Below, one piece after another: positions 8,176 through 18,603 of a stretch of DNA of 64,000 nt. This DNA is from Streptomyces sp. XY006 (GTDB lineage Bacteria; Actinomycetota; Actinomycetes; Streptomycetales; Streptomycetaceae). The notes below the pieces were generated by a model, which saw only the letters and a list, made by a program, of their open reading frames with translations, did no database searches and was not told the origin of the DNA. A program made the translations under genes and the position numbers. The DNA lies in NCBI RefSeq assembly GCF_002237655.1, contig NZ_NOKT01000003.1:124001-188000 (forward strand), read 5' to 3'. The stretch's first letter is position 1. Every line of letters starts with the position of its first letter.

Positions 8176-9600
8176 ATGACCTCTGCGCAGGTCGACACGG
8201 AAAACGTGCCCGAGGAGGGCTACGAGCGGGGACTCGGCAGTCGCCAGGTCCAGATGATCGCGATCGGCGGCGCCATCGGCGTCGGCCTGTTCATGGGTGC
8301 CGGAGCGAACATCGCCAAGGCGGGACCCAGCATCATCCTCATGTACGCCCTCGCGGGCGTCGTGATCTTCTTCATCATGCGGGCCCTGGGCGAGCTGCTC
8401 CTCTACCGGCCCGTCTCCGGCTCCTTCGCCGAGTACGCCCGTGAGTTCCTCGGCCCGTTCTTCGGGTTCGTCACGGGCTGGACGTACTGGCTCATGTGGG
8501 TGGTCACCGGCATGGCCGAGCTCACGGCCGCCGCCATCTACATCCACTTCTGGTTCCCGGAGATCCCGCAGTGGGTCAGCGCCCTGGTGTTCCTGGTGGT
8601 GCTCTTCGGCGTCAACCTGATCTCCGTCAAGATCTTCGGCGAGGTCGAGTTCTGGTTCTCGATGATCAAGGTCACGGCCATCATCGGCATGATCGTCATC
8701 GGCCTCGGCGTGCTCACCCTCGGCTTCTCCGACGCCGGTGACACCGCCGCCGTCTCCAACCTCTGGGCGCACGACGGCTTCTTCCCGAACGGCATCGGCT
8801 CCAGCCTGATGACGCTGCAGGGCGTCATGTTCGCCTACCTCGCCGTCGAGCTCGTCGGCGTCACCGCGGGCGAGTCCGAGAACCCCGAGAAGACCCTGCC
8901 CAAGGCCATCAACACCCTGCCCTGGCGCATCATCGTCTTCTACGTCGGCGCCCTGCTGGTGATCCTCTCCGTCGTCAAGTGGACCGAGTTCTCCGCCGGC
9001 GAGAGCCCCTTCGTGCACGCCTTCGGCAAGATCGGCATCCCGCTCGCCGCGGGCATCGTCAACTTCGTCGTGCTCACCGCGGCCCTGTCGTCCTGCAACT
9101 CGGGCATGTACTCCACCGGCCGCATGCTGCGCGACCTGGCCTCCAACAGCGAGGCGCCGCAGGCGTTCGGCAAGCTCAACGCCCGCAAGACGCCCGCCGT
9201 CGGCATCACGGTCTCCGTGGCCCTCATGGGCATCGGCGTGGTGCTGAACTACGTCGTCCCGGAGAAGGCGTTCCTCTACGTCACCTCCGTCGCCACCGCG
9301 GCCGGCATCTGGACCTGGATGATGATCCTCGTCAGCCACATCCGCTACCGCGCCGCGGTCGACGCGGGCCGGCTGCGCGCCTCGTCCTTCCCCGCCCCCG
9401 GCGGAGCGCTGTTCAGCTGGGTCGCGCTCCTCTTCCTCGTCGGCGTGACCTGCATGATCGCGTACGACAAGGACGCGCGGATCTGCCTGTACGTCGCGGC
9501 CGGCTGGGCCGTCGCCCTCGGCGTCGGCTGGGCGGTCCTCAAGAGCCGCAACCCGCAGATCGCCGAGCGCCGCGCCCCGGAGCTCGACAAGGTCGGCTGA
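8176..9600 (+). CDS. amino acid permease, APC superfamily (AAT type)
   Basis: The 474-residue protein has twelve hydrophobic segments. The N-terminal GLGSRQVQMIAIGGAIGVGLFMGAG is the consensus of amino-acid transporter family permeases, and GELLLYRPVSGSFAEYAREFLGPFFGFVTGW and VELVGVTAGESENPEKTLPKAI are also typical. It imports an amino acid with protons; closest in feel to the D-serine/alanine/glycine or GABA permease branch, but the substrate cannot be read. ATG 8176 is preceded by GGAGAAAGG; an ATG at 8155 is possible but poorly placed. A strong terminator follows. Confidence 0.9.
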   Translation: MTSAQVDTENVPEEGYERGLGSRQVQMIAIGGAIGVGLFMGAGANIAKAGPSIILMYALAGVVIFFIMRALGELLLYRPVSGSFAEYAREFLGPFFGFVTGWTYWLMWVVTGMAELTAAAIYIHFWFPEIPQWVSALVFLVVLFGVNLISVKIFGEVEFWFSMIKVTAIIGMIVIGLGVLTLGFSDAGDTAAVSNLWAHDGFFPNGIGSSLMTLQGVMFAYLAVELVGVTAGESENPEKTLPKAINTLPWRIIVFYVGALLVILSVVKWTEFSAGESPFVHAFGKIGIPLAAGIVNFVVLTAALSSCNSGMYSTGRMLRDLASNSEAPQAFGKLNARKTPAVGITVSVALMGIGVVLNYVVPEKAFLYVTSVATAAGIWTWMMILVSHIRYRAAVDAGRLRASSFPAPGGALFSWVALLFLVGVTCMIAYDKDARICLYVAAGWAVALGVGWAVLKSRNPQIAERRAPELDKVG

Positions 9601-9678
9601 CCAGCCCGGACAGGACGCCCCGCCGCAGGGAGTACTCGTGGCACCCCATGCGGCTGCCGCTCAGGGCGTCCGGCATGT

Positions 9679-9715
9679 GGGCCGTTCCGTACCAGCCATC
9701 GGTACGGAACGGCCC
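9679..9715 (+). terminator. intrinsic terminator after the permease
   Basis: A perfect 15-bp stem beginning GGGCCGTTCCGTACC closes a seven-base loop and is followed by TTCTGCTTA. It separates the permease from the cysteine genes. Confidence 0.85.
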
Positions 9716-9735
9716 TTCTGCTTATCCTGACGAAC

Positions 9736-10158
9736 ATGCTGACCATCACCCAGGCCCTCGTCGACCAGATCGTCGCCCACGCGCGCAAGGACCACCCCGA
9801 CGAGGCGTGCGGCGTCGTCGCCGGACCGGCCGGCTCGGACCGCCCCGAGCGCTTCATCCCGATGCTGAACGCGGCCATGTCGCCCACGTTCTACGAGTTC
9901 GACTCCGGCGACCTGCTCAAGCTCTACCGCGAGATGGACGACCGCGACGAGGAGCCGGTGGTCATCTACCACTCGCACACGGCCACCGAGGCCTACCCCT
10001 CGCGCACCGACATCTCCTACGCCAACGAGCCCGGCGCGCACTACGTCCTGGTCTCCACCGCCGACACCGACGGGGCCGGCGAGTTCCAGTTCCGCTCCTT
10101 CCGTATCGTCGAGGGCGAGGTCACGGAGGAGGAGGTCCGGATCGTCGAGGCGTACTGA
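9736..10158 (+). CDS. mec: JAMM/Mov34 zinc metalloprotease (Mec homologue)
   Basis: The 140-residue protein carries the JAMM zinc motif: an N-terminal catalytic Glu in HPDEACGVV, then HSHTATEAYPSRTD, which supplies two His and the Asp. It is the size of Mycobacterium tuberculosis Mec, which cleaves cysteine off the CysO carrier. The downstream genes encode CysO and CysM, so the three form the O-phosphoserine/carrier route of cysteine synthesis. Because CysO here ends in two residues beyond its Gly-Gly, this protease may also mature the carrier (inference). Confidence 0.9.
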   Translation: MLTITQALVDQIVAHARKDHPDEACGVVAGPAGSDRPERFIPMLNAAMSPTFYEFDSGDLLKLYREMDDRDEEPVVIYHSHTATEAYPSRTDISYANEPGAHYVLVSTADTDGAGEFQFRSFRIVEGEVTEEEVRIVEAY

Positions 10159-10268
10159 GCCGGTCCTGAGCTCGTACGCAGCACCGAAATCTCGACATGC
10201 GGATGAATAACGTCCGAAGTGTGGGATCACACTCCGGGAGCCGGTCCGGGAATCGATACGATGAGCCC

Positions 10269-10364
10269 ATGGTTTTCCACGACGTGAGCGAAAAGACGCC
10301 GGGCGATCTGCTCGTGGCGCGGCTGCACGTCGACCTGTGCAGGCTCGCCAGCGCCATCTGTTGA
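10269..10364 (+). CDS. cysteine-type leader peptide, 31 aa
   Basis: A short frame starting at ATG 10269 encodes a 31-residue peptide ending in ARLHVDLCRLASAIC. The RxHVDLxRxxSAxC pattern is that of actinobacterial leader peptides found before sulfur and cysteine genes; here Cys is residue 24 and the last residue, 31. It sits 123 bases before cysO. By analogy with polycysteine leaders in mycobacteria, ribosome stalling at these Cys codons when cysteinyl-tRNA is scarce may raise cysO-cysM expression. I see no strong terminator between the leader and cysO, so the mechanism (attenuation or translational coupling) is open. Confidence 0.75.
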   Translation: MVFHDVSEKTPGDLLVARLHVDLCRLASAIC

Positions 10365-10487
10365 CGCAGCACCCTGCCGCCGTACGGCCGTGAGCCGCGG
10401 CGAAACGCTCCACCTGCGTACGACCACGCAACCCCGCGCCGCCGCGCGCCACCACCCGACGACACCTTCCGACAGGAGCCCTGAGCC

Positions 10488-10766
10488 ATGGCCATCGAGG
10501 TCCGCATCCCGACCATCCTCCGCACCTACACCGACGGCCAGAAGGCGGTGGAGGGCTCCGGGGACACCCTCGCCGAGCTGTTCAACGACCTCGAGACCCG
10601 GCATGCGGGCATCCAGGCCCGCATCGTGGACGGCGACCAGCTGCGCCGCTTCGTCAACGTGTACCTGAACGACGAGGACGTGCGCTTCCTCGACGGCATC
10701 AACACCAAGCTGTCGGACGGCGACAACGTCACGATCCTGCCGGCCGTGGCCGGCGGCATGGTCTGA
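10488..10766 (+). CDS. cysO: CysO/MoaD-family sulfur carrier protein
   Basis: The 92-residue ubiquitin-fold protein starts VRIPTILRTYTDGQKAVEG and includes VYLNDEDVRFLDGINTKLSDGDNVTILP, the ThiS/MoaD core. The carrier Gly-Gly is not terminal: the protein ends AVAGGMV, so two residues must be removed before C-terminal thiocarboxylation. The mec-like JAMM protease upstream is the obvious candidate. The loaded carrier gives sulfur to CysM, whose gene starts six bases after this stop codon. Confidence 0.93.
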   Translation: MAIEVRIPTILRTYTDGQKAVEGSGDTLAELFNDLETRHAGIQARIVDGDQLRRFVNVYLNDEDVRFLDGINTKLSDGDNVTILPAVAGGMV

Positions 10767-11723
<957 letters not shown>

Positions 11724-11742
11724 CCGACGGCACGGACACACC

Positions 11743-11773
11743 GAGGGGCTGGGGTCGCGACTCCGGCCCCTTC
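11743..11773 (+). terminator. terminator after cysM
   Basis: A GC-rich hairpin (GGGGCTGG with CCGGCCCC) ends in TTC, 20 bases after the cysM stop codon. The stem includes G-T pairs. Confidence 0.5.
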
Positions 11774-11843
11774 GCTGTCCGCGCGCACGGCCCGGCCCAC
11801 CCGGCGCCGACCCACCCGGTGTCCCGCTCACCCGGCGTCCGGT

Positions 11844-12293
11844 TCACCCCGCCAGGTGGCGCACCTGGTCCCACAGGGCCGGATCCACCACTCCGATCCG
11901 GCGCCGGAAGCCCCACACCGGGACCTCCCGCAGCTCGTCGGTCTCCAGGAAACTCGCGCGGCCCCGGGCGTCGCCGACCGAGCCGGGCGGCAGGGGGATC
12001 ACGCCGGTGCGCTCGTGCCGGAACCGCGTGGTGATCTTCGCGACCGTCGCCCGCTCCCCGCGCACCGCCAGCACCAGACACGGCCGGTCCTTCGTGACCG
12101 CCGCGTCCTCGTAGGGCACGTCCGCCCACCAGATCTCCGCCGGCTGCGGCCGGCCCGCCACCGCCGAGCCCGCCACCGCCGTCCGGGCCCGCCGCGCCGG
12201 CGTGCGCCGCCCGCGCCCCCACCCGTCGACGAGCGTGGCGACGAGCGCGAGCAGTACCACCGCGGCGAGCGCAAGCCACCAGGACGTGTCCAT
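11844..12293 (-). CDS. membrane-tethered PemK/MazF-like protein
   Basis: From ATG 12293 the protein has 149 residues. Residues 1-20 are a single membrane helix (TSWWLALAAVVLLALVATLV), then a basic linker, and from about residue 50 a PemK/MazF-type barrel begins with the characteristic GRPQPAEIWWADVPYEDAAVTKDRPCLVLAVRG. The C-terminal ends WDQVRHLAG. Classical PemK toxins are soluble and paired with an antitoxin; no antitoxin gene lies beside this one, so a role as a growth toxin is doubtful. An earlier ATG at 12398 would give an unlikely 35-residue extension. Confidence 0.75.
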   Translation of the reverse strand: MDTSWWLALAAVVLLALVATLVDGWGRGRRTPARRARTAVAGSAVAGRPQPAEIWWADVPYEDAAVTKDRPCLVLAVRGERATVAKITTRFRHERTGVIPLPPGSVGDARGRASFLETDELREVPVWGFRRRIGVVDPALWDQVRHLAG

Positions 12294-12506
12294 ACTGAGA
12301 CGGTACCGGCGTACTCCCTCCCACGCGCCCGTCCGCGTGCGGATCCCGCCCGGCCCTGCCAGCCGAACCGGTGACACCACAGGTGAGTTCGCCCACAACG
12401 GGCCTTGGCGGAGGAGCTAGTGGAGGTTTTGCGCCTTACGCTCGTCGAACCGCACGACCCCCGACGCCCCTACCAGACTTATCCCGCCAGCGGAGGTTTC
12501 TGCTTC

Positions 12507-13259
12507 ATGAAGCTCACCGTCGTCGGCTGCTCGGGGTCGTTCCCGTCCGCGGAATCGGCCTGCTCGAGCTACCTCGTCGAGGCCGACGGCTTCCGGCTGC
12601 TCCTCGACATGGGCAACGGCGCCCTGGGCGAGCTGCAGCGCCACTGCGGTCTCTACGACCTCGACGCGATCTTCCTCAGCCACCTGCACGCCGACCACTG
12701 CATCGACATGTGCGCGTACTTCGTCGCGCGCTACTACCGCCACGACGGCGGCCGCTGCGATCCGCTCCCCGTCTTCGGGCCCGAAGGCACGGAACACCGG
12801 CTGACCACCGCCTACGCGGACACCCCGACCGCCTCGTCCATGAGCGAGGTCTTCGACTTCCACACGGTCAAGCCGTCCACCTTCGACATCGGCCCCTTCA
12901 CGGTGCACACCGAGCGGGTGGCCCACCCGGTGGAGGCGTACGGCATCCGCGTCGAACACGAGGGCAAGGTCCTGACGTACTCCGGCGACACCGGTGTGAG
13001 CCCCGCCCTGGACGAACTCGCCCGGGACGCCGACCTGTTCCTGTGCGAGGCGGCGTTCACGCACGGCAAGGAGAGCATCCCCGACCTGCACCTCAACGGC
13101 CGCGAGGCGGGCGAGACGGCTGCCCGGGCCGGCGCCCGGCGCCTGCTCCTCACCCACATCCCGCCGTGGACGGACCCGCAGGCCAACCTCGTCGACGCCC
13201 GCGAGGTCTACGACGGCCCCGTGGACCTCGCCGTACCCCGGCAGACGTACGAGATCTGA
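12507..13259 (+). CDS. MBL-fold metallohydrolase (RNase Z / cyclic phosphodiesterase-like)
   Basis: The 250-residue protein begins MKLTVVGCSGSFPSAESACSS and carries the metal site HLHADHCID (residues near 66-74), SGDTGVS with the bridging Asp, and LLTHIPPW for the last His. This arrangement fits the RNase Z-like branch of the beta-lactamase superfamily, whose members cleave phosphodiesters. Start ATG 12507 follows GGAGG by nine bases; the upstream open frame lacks family similarity. It probably shares no operon with neighbours: a strong terminator follows and the PTS genes read the other way. Confidence 0.88.
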   Translation: MKLTVVGCSGSFPSAESACSSYLVEADGFRLLLDMGNGALGELQRHCGLYDLDAIFLSHLHADHCIDMCAYFVARYYRHDGGRCDPLPVFGPEGTEHRLTTAYADTPTASSMSEVFDFHTVKPSTFDIGPFTVHTERVAHPVEAYGIRVEHEGKVLTYSGDTGVSPALDELARDADLFLCEAAFTHGKESIPDLHLNGREAGETAARAGARRLLLTHIPPWTDPQANLVDAREVYDGPVDLAVPRQTYEI

Positions 13260-13272
13260 ACGATCCACACGC

Positions 13273-13310
13273 GCGAAGGCCCCGGAACCGAGCGGTTCCG
13301 GGGCCTTCGC
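13273..13310. terminator. bidirectional terminator between the MBL hydrolase and nagE2
   Basis: A perfect 17-bp stem starting GCGAAGGCCCCGGAACC lies between convergent stop codons (13259 and 13322), so it can end transcription from both sides. Confidence 0.85.
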
Positions 13311-13321
13311 CTTGCGCGGAC

Positions 13322-14584
<1,263 letters not shown>

Positions 14585-14690
14585 GAACTTCCTCCATGGG
14601 GCACGGCGCCGCCCAGGAGAAAATCGACGGGGGACGGCGGCGTCTCAAAGAAAGGGGAACGCGGTAACCACCGCGCGACCTCCACCGGTG

Positions 14691-14706
14691 AGTGGTGTAG
14701 ACCAGT
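14691..14706. promoter_or_regulatory. dre site (DasR operator) upstream of nagE2
   Basis: AGTGGTGTAGACCAGT matches the DasR-responsive element consensus (ACTGGTCTAGACCACT, itself palindromic) with one mismatch. It lies between nagE2 and nagE1 at a distance fitting the nagE2 promoter. DasR, bound here, should be released by glucosamine-6-phosphate. Confidence 0.85.
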
Positions 14707-14760
14707 TGTAGCACGGTAGGCCGAACGAGTGGAACCCGCCAATTCCACCACCCCGGACGA

Positions 14761-16068
14761 TCACGCCTTGGCGCTGTCCTCCACGTCCTCCTCGGGCTCC
14801 CGCCCCGGAGTCCGCAGATCCCACTTCGTGATCGCGAACCGGAAGATCACGTAGTAGAGGAGCGCGAAGCCCAGCCCGATCGGGACGATCAGCCACGGCC
14901 GCGTCGCCAGATTCCAGTTGATGACGTAGTCGATCAGCCCCGCCGAGAAGCTGAACCCGTCGTGCACCCCCAGCCCCCACGTCACCGCCATCGACACCCC
15001 CGTCAGCACCGCGTGCACCGCATACAGCACCGGCGCCACGAACAGGAACGAGTACTCGATCGGCTCCGTGATGCCCGTGACGAACGACGTCAGCGCCACC
15101 GACAGCATCAGACCGCCGACCTCCTTGCGCCGCCCCGGCCGCGCGCAGTGCGTGATCGCCAGGGCCGCCGCCGGCAGCGCGAACATCATGATCGGGAAGA
15201 ACCCCGAGGTGAACTGCCCCGCGTCCGGGTCGCCCGCCAGGAACATGTTGATGTCACCGTGCACCACCGTCCCGTCCGGCTTCGTGAACGAACCGAACTG
15301 GAACCAGATGGGCACGTTCAGGAACTGGTGCAGCCCCACCACCAGCAACGCCCGGTTCGCCACCCCGAACACACCCGCGCCCCACGCGTCCAGCCCGTCC
15401 ATCCAGTCGCTGAAACTCTCCAGCGCGTCACCGATCGGCGGCCACACCCACAGACACAACGCCGCGAACGCGATCGCCACGAACGCCATCAGGATCGGCA
15501 CCAGCCGCCGCCCGTTGAAGAACCCCAGCCAGTCCACCAGCCGCGTCCGGTGGAACCGCGCCCAGAAGAACGCCGCCAGCAGCCCCATCACGATGCCGCC
15601 GAACACCCCCGGATTCTGGAACGCGAACGACGTCACCTCCCGGTCCCCGTCCGTCACCTGGCACCCGACGTTGGGTACCGCCACCGACCCCTCCGGGCAG
15701 TCCTCCGGGAACTGCCGCAGCACCGTCCAGTACACGAGGAAACCGGCCACCGCCGCCAGCGCCGTCGACCCGTCCGCCTTCTTCGCCATCCCGATCGCGA
15801 CACCCACACAGAACAGCAGCGGCAGCCCCAGCGAACTGTCCAGCAGCGCACCCCCCGCCCCCACCATCACCTTCGAGACGTTCGTCCAGCCCAGCCCGTC
15901 GTCCCCGAACACATCCGGCTGCCCCAGCCGGTTGAGGATCCCCGCCGCCGGCAGCACCGCGATCGGCAGCTGCAGACTGCGGCCCATCTTCTGCAACCCC
16001 TGGAACAGCCGGTTCCAGCGGGCACGCGCGGGACGGGCACCGGCCTCGGCGGGACTGTCGGCACTCAT
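14761..16068 (-). CDS. nagE1: PTS permease EIIC, second GlcNAc-type paralogue
   Basis: From ATG 16068 the protein has 435 residues and is clearly paralogous to nagE2: KMGRSLQLPIAVLPAAGILNRLG, FCVGVAIGMAKKADGSTALAAVAGFLVYW, GVFGVANRALLVVGLHQFLN and TGITEPIEYSFLFVAPVLY. It carries an extra segment with two cysteines (PEDCPEGSVAVPNVGCQVTD) absent from nagE2. It has no attached EIIB. Translation from 16167 is possible but would run over the dre site at 16111-16126, so 16068 is preferred. It is transcribed divergently from nagF. Confidence 0.88.
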   Translation of the reverse strand: MSADSPAEAGARPARARWNRLFQGLQKMGRSLQLPIAVLPAAGILNRLGQPDVFGDDGLGWTNVSKVMVGAGGALLDSSLGLPLLFCVGVAIGMAKKADGSTALAAVAGFLVYWTVLRQFPEDCPEGSVAVPNVGCQVTDGDREVTSFAFQNPGVFGGIVMGLLAAFFWARFHRTRLVDWLGFFNGRRLVPILMAFVAIAFAALCLWVWPPIGDALESFSDWMDGLDAWGAGVFGVANRALLVVGLHQFLNVPIWFQFGSFTKPDGTVVHGDINMFLAGDPDAGQFTSGFFPIMMFALPAAALAITHCARPGRRKEVGGLMLSVALTSFVTGITEPIEYSFLFVAPVLYAVHAVLTGVSMAVTWGLGVHDGFSFSAGLIDYVINWNLATRPWLIVPIGLGFALLYYVIFRFAITKWDLRTPGREPEEDVEDSAKA

Positions 16069-16110
16069 TCCGGCCCCCTCTGCCGCGAGACTTTTGTCGT
16101 GAGACGGGCT

Positions 16111-16126
16111 CGTGGTGTAGACCAGT
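16111..16126. promoter_or_regulatory. dre site (DasR operator) between nagE1 and nagF
   Basis: CGTGGTGTAGACCAGT is a close match to the DasR consensus. It lies 43 bases upstream of nagE1 and 119 bases upstream of nagF, between the divergent starts, so it may control both. Confidence 0.82.
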
Positions 16127-16244
16127 CGTTCGAACGGTCGCACCGACGTGACGCCATCCTTCGGCACACACGCCGAGACCGCTCGCGAAGATGGGCCAAC
16201 TGTGGGTTACTGCGACAAAGCGGTTCGGATCAGGGAGAACGAAC

Positions 16245-16478
16245 ATGGCCACCAAGGCTGAGAAGATCGTTGCCGGGCTCGGCGGCATCGACAACATCGA
16301 AGAAGTCGAAGGCTGCATCACCCGCCTCCGCACCGAGGTCGTGGACCCCGGCAAGGTCGACGAAACCGCCCTCAAGGCCGCCGGCGCCCACGGCGTCGTC
16401 AAGATGGGCAGCGCCATCCAGGTCGTCATCGGCACCGACGCCGACCCCATCGCCGCGGAGATCGAAGACATGATGTGA
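16245..16478 (+). CDS. nagF: PTS phosphocarrier EIIB domain protein
   Basis: The 77-residue stand-alone IIB protein starts at ATG 16245 after a GGGAGAA ribosome site. Cys24, in EVEGCITRLRTEVVD, is the phosphorylated residue of the glucose-family IIB fold; VVKMGSAIQVVIGTDAD is the second conserved part. It passes phosphate from IIA(Crr) to GlcNAc entering through NagE2 or NagE1. Having IIB as a separate gene divergent from the IIC genes is the streptomycete arrangement. Confidence 0.93.
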   Translation: MATKAEKIVAGLGGIDNIEEVEGCITRLRTEVVDPGKVDETALKAAGAHGVVKMGSAIQVVIGTDADPIAAEIEDMM

Positions 16479-16532
16479 AGCGCGGGGATCGTCCCGGGCT
16501 TCACCCCTGACGGACCCTGACGCCACCTGCGC

Positions 16533-16560
16533 GGGCCCCTCCCCACCGCGGGAGGGGCCC
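16533..16560 (+). terminator. terminator after nagF
   Basis: GGGCCCCTCCC and its exact complement form an 11-bp stem with a six-base loop, followed by CTTCC, 55 bases after the stop codon. Confidence 0.75.
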
Positions 16561-16589
16561 CTTCCGCACGTACGGATAGGCTCAGCGCC

Positions 16590-17327
16590 ATGTCTCGAAT
16601 CGACGGCCGCACCCCCCAGCAGCTCCGCCCCATCACCATCGAGCGCGGCTGGAGCAAGCACGCCGAGGGCTCCGTCCTCGTCTCCTTCGGCGACACCAAG
16701 GTCTTCTGCACCGCCTCCGTCACCGAAGGCGTCCCGCGCTGGCGCAAGGGCAGCGGCGAAGGCTGGGTCACCGCCGAGTACTCCATGCTGCCCCGCTCCA
16801 CCAACACCCGCGGCGACCGCGAGTCCGTCAAGGGCCGCATCGGCGGCCGCACCCACGAGATCAGCCGCCTCATCGGCCGCTCCCTGCGCGCCGTCATCGA
16901 CTACAAGGCCCTCGGCGAGAACACCATCGTCCTCGACTGCGACGTCCTCCAGGCCGACGGCGGCACCCGCACCGCGGCCATCACCGGCGCCTACGTGGCC
17001 CTCGCGGACGCCGTCGCCTGGGCCCAGGGCAAGAAGCTCATCAAGGCCGGCCGCAAGCCCCTGACCGGCACCGTCTCGGCCGTCTCCGTCGGCATCGTCG
17101 GCGGCGTCCCCCTCCTCGACCTCTGCTACGAGGAAGACGTCAAGGCCGACACCGACATGAACGTCGTCTGCACCGGTGACGGCCGCTTCGTCGAGGTCCA
17201 GGGCACCGCCGAGGCCGAACCCTTCGCCCGCGACGAACTCGACGCCCTCCTCGACCTCGCCGTCGCAGGCTGCACCGAACTCGCCGCCCACCAGCGCACC
17301 GCCCTTGATACGGTCCTCGCAAAGTAA
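16590..17327 (+). CDS. rph: ribonuclease PH
   Basis: The 245-residue enzyme trims tRNA 3' ends by phosphorolysis. The N-terminal [20 protein letters not shown] and [21 protein letters not shown], the phosphate-site region [44 protein letters not shown] (Arg-rich), and [19 protein letters not shown] with catalytic acidic residues are all present. Length is normal. rdgB follows after one intervening lipoprotein gene, a common actinobacterial grouping. Confidence 0.96.
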   Translation: MSRIDGRTPQQLRPITIERGWSKHAEGSVLVSFGDTKVFCTASVTEGVPRWRKGSGEGWVTAEYSMLPRSTNTRGDRESVKGRIGGRTHEISRLIGRSLRAVIDYKALGENTIVLDCDVLQADGGTRTAAITGAYVALADAVAWAQGKKLIKAGRKPLTGTVSAVSVGIVGGVPLLDLCYEEDVKADTDMNVVCTGDGRFVEVQGTAEAEPFARDELDALLDLAVAGCTELAAHQRTALDTVLAK

Positions 17328-17341
17328 AGGGCGCACCAAAA

Positions 17342-17377
17342 CGGGTGCTCGGCACGGGCAACCGCGCCGAGCACCCG
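17342..17377 (+). terminator. terminator after rph
   Basis: CGGGTGCTCGGC pairs exactly with GCCGAGCACCCG across a twelve-base loop, 15 bases after the rph stop. Confidence 0.75.
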
Positions 17378-17471
17378 CGCGTCTGAAGGAGTACGGGCGC
17401 ACGGCTCATCCCTGTGCGCCCGGCCAGCCACACGGGCCCGACCGGCCCGACCTGACGAGAGGGACCGTTCC

Positions 17472-17870
17472 ATGGCCGCGAGCCGCCGACGCCGCACCGC
17501 AGCCGTCGCCGCCACCCTGGCGGCCGTCGCGCTGACCGCCGGACTCACCACCGGCTGCGCCGCCGTCGACAAGGCGCTGGACTGCGTCCAGACCGCCGAC
17601 GCCATCGCCGACAGCGTCACGGAACTCCAGCAGGCCGTGGACAACGCCGCGAACGACCCCACCCAGCTCGACGAGTCCCTCGACTCCATCGACAAGAACC
17701 TCGGCGAGATCGGCGACAAGACGGACAACGCGGACGTCGAAAAGGCCGTGGACGACCTCAACAAGGCCGTGGACAACGTCCGCACGTCGATCAAGAACGG
17801 CGACGAGACGCCCGACATCAGCCCCGTCACGGACGCGGCGGGCGAACTGACGAAGGTCTGCACGCCGTAA
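17472..17870 (+). CDS. secreted lipoprotein with coiled-coil body, unknown function
   Basis: The 132-residue protein has a basic N-terminus (MAASRRRRTAA), a hydrophobic segment and a lipobox LTTGC, so the mature protein should be lipid-anchored from Cys29. The body is Asp/Lys/Asn-rich with heptad-like helices (VTELQQAVDNAAND, VEKAVDDLNKAVDNVRTSIKN), suggesting a coiled coil. Two further Cys (in LDCVQT and near the C-terminus, KVCTP) could form a disulfide. No family is recognised. It sits between rph and rdgB. Confidence 0.75.
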   Translation: MAASRRRRTAAVAATLAAVALTAGLTTGCAAVDKALDCVQTADAIADSVTELQQAVDNAANDPTQLDESLDSIDKNLGEIGDKTDNADVEKAVDDLNKAVDNVRTSIKNGDETPDISPVTDAAGELTKVCTP

Positions 17871-17911
17871 CACCGACGGCCGGCCGCAGGTGCGCCGTGG
17901 TCGCTCGCGCA

Positions 17912-17941
17912 GTTCCCCGCGCCCCTTTCGGGGCGCGGAAT
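17912..17941 (+). terminator. terminator/hairpin before rdgB
   Basis: CCGCGCCCC pairs with GGGGCGCGG across TTTC, with outer TTCC/GGAA, just upstream of the rdgB start. This hairpin type is scattered through Streptomyces intergenic regions. Confidence 0.6.
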
Positions 17942-17952
17942 ACTGTGGCCCC

Positions 17953-18555
17953 ATGAGTCGCCTGATCCTCGCCACCCGTAACGCCGGAAAGATCACCGAA
18001 CTTCGCGCGATCCTCGCCGAGGCCGGACTGCCCCACGAACTCGTCGGCGCCGACGCCTACCCGGACATCCCCGACGTCAAGGAAACAGGCGTCACCTTCG
18101 CCGAGAACGCCCTGCTCAAGGCCCACGCCCTGGCCCAGGCGACCGGCCTGCCGGCCGTCGCCGACGACTCCGGCCTCTGCGTCGACGTCCTCAACGGCGC
18201 CCCCGGCATCTTCTCCGCCCGCTGGTCCGGCCGCCACGGCGACGACAAGGCCAACCTGGACCTGCTCCTCGCGCAGCTCTCGGACATCGCCGACGAACAC
18301 CGCCAGGCCCACTTCGCCTGCGCGGCCGCCCTGGCCCTGCCCGACGGCACGGAGCGGGTGGTCGAGGGACAACTGCGCGGCGTCCTGCGCCACGAGCCCG
18401 CCGGCACGGGCGGCTTCGGCTACGACCCGATCCTCCAGCCGGACGGCGAAACCCGCACCTGCGCGGAACTGACCCCCCAGGAGAAAAACGCGATCAGCCA
18501 CCGGGGCAAGGCATTCCGAGCACTGGTACCGGCGGTACGGGAGCTGTTGGGCTGA
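17953..18555 (+). CDS. rdgB: dITP/XTP pyrophosphatase (RdgB/HAM1)
   Basis: The 200-residue house-cleaning enzyme hydrolyses dITP, ITP and XTP. Its signature parts are the N-terminal LILATRNAGKITELRAIL, VTFAENALLKAHALAQATGLPAVADDSGLCVDVLNGAPGIFSARWSG, GTGGFGYDPI and the C-terminal NAISHRGKAFRAL. ATG 17953 aligns with the family start; the open frame upstream is not conserved in type. It is followed by a perfect terminator and then a tRNA on the other strand. Confidence 0.96.
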   Translation: MSRLILATRNAGKITELRAILAEAGLPHELVGADAYPDIPDVKETGVTFAENALLKAHALAQATGLPAVADDSGLCVDVLNGAPGIFSARWSGRHGDDKANLDLLLAQLSDIADEHRQAHFACAAALALPDGTERVVEGQLRGVLRHEPAGTGGFGYDPILQPDGETRTCAELTPQEKNAISHRGKAFRALVPAVRELLG

Positions 18556-18561
18556 AGGGAA

Positions 18562-18595
18562 CAGCCCCGCACCTCCGGAAAGAGGTGCGGGGCTG
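18562..18595. terminator. terminator between rdgB and the tRNA
   Basis: A perfect 14-bp stem (CAGCCCCGCACCTC and complement) with a six-base loop lies six bases after rdgB and ends in CTTCT. It also faces the 3' end of the minus-strand tRNA, so it may stop both transcripts. Confidence 0.88.
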
Positions 18596-18603
18596 CTTCT
18601 CGG

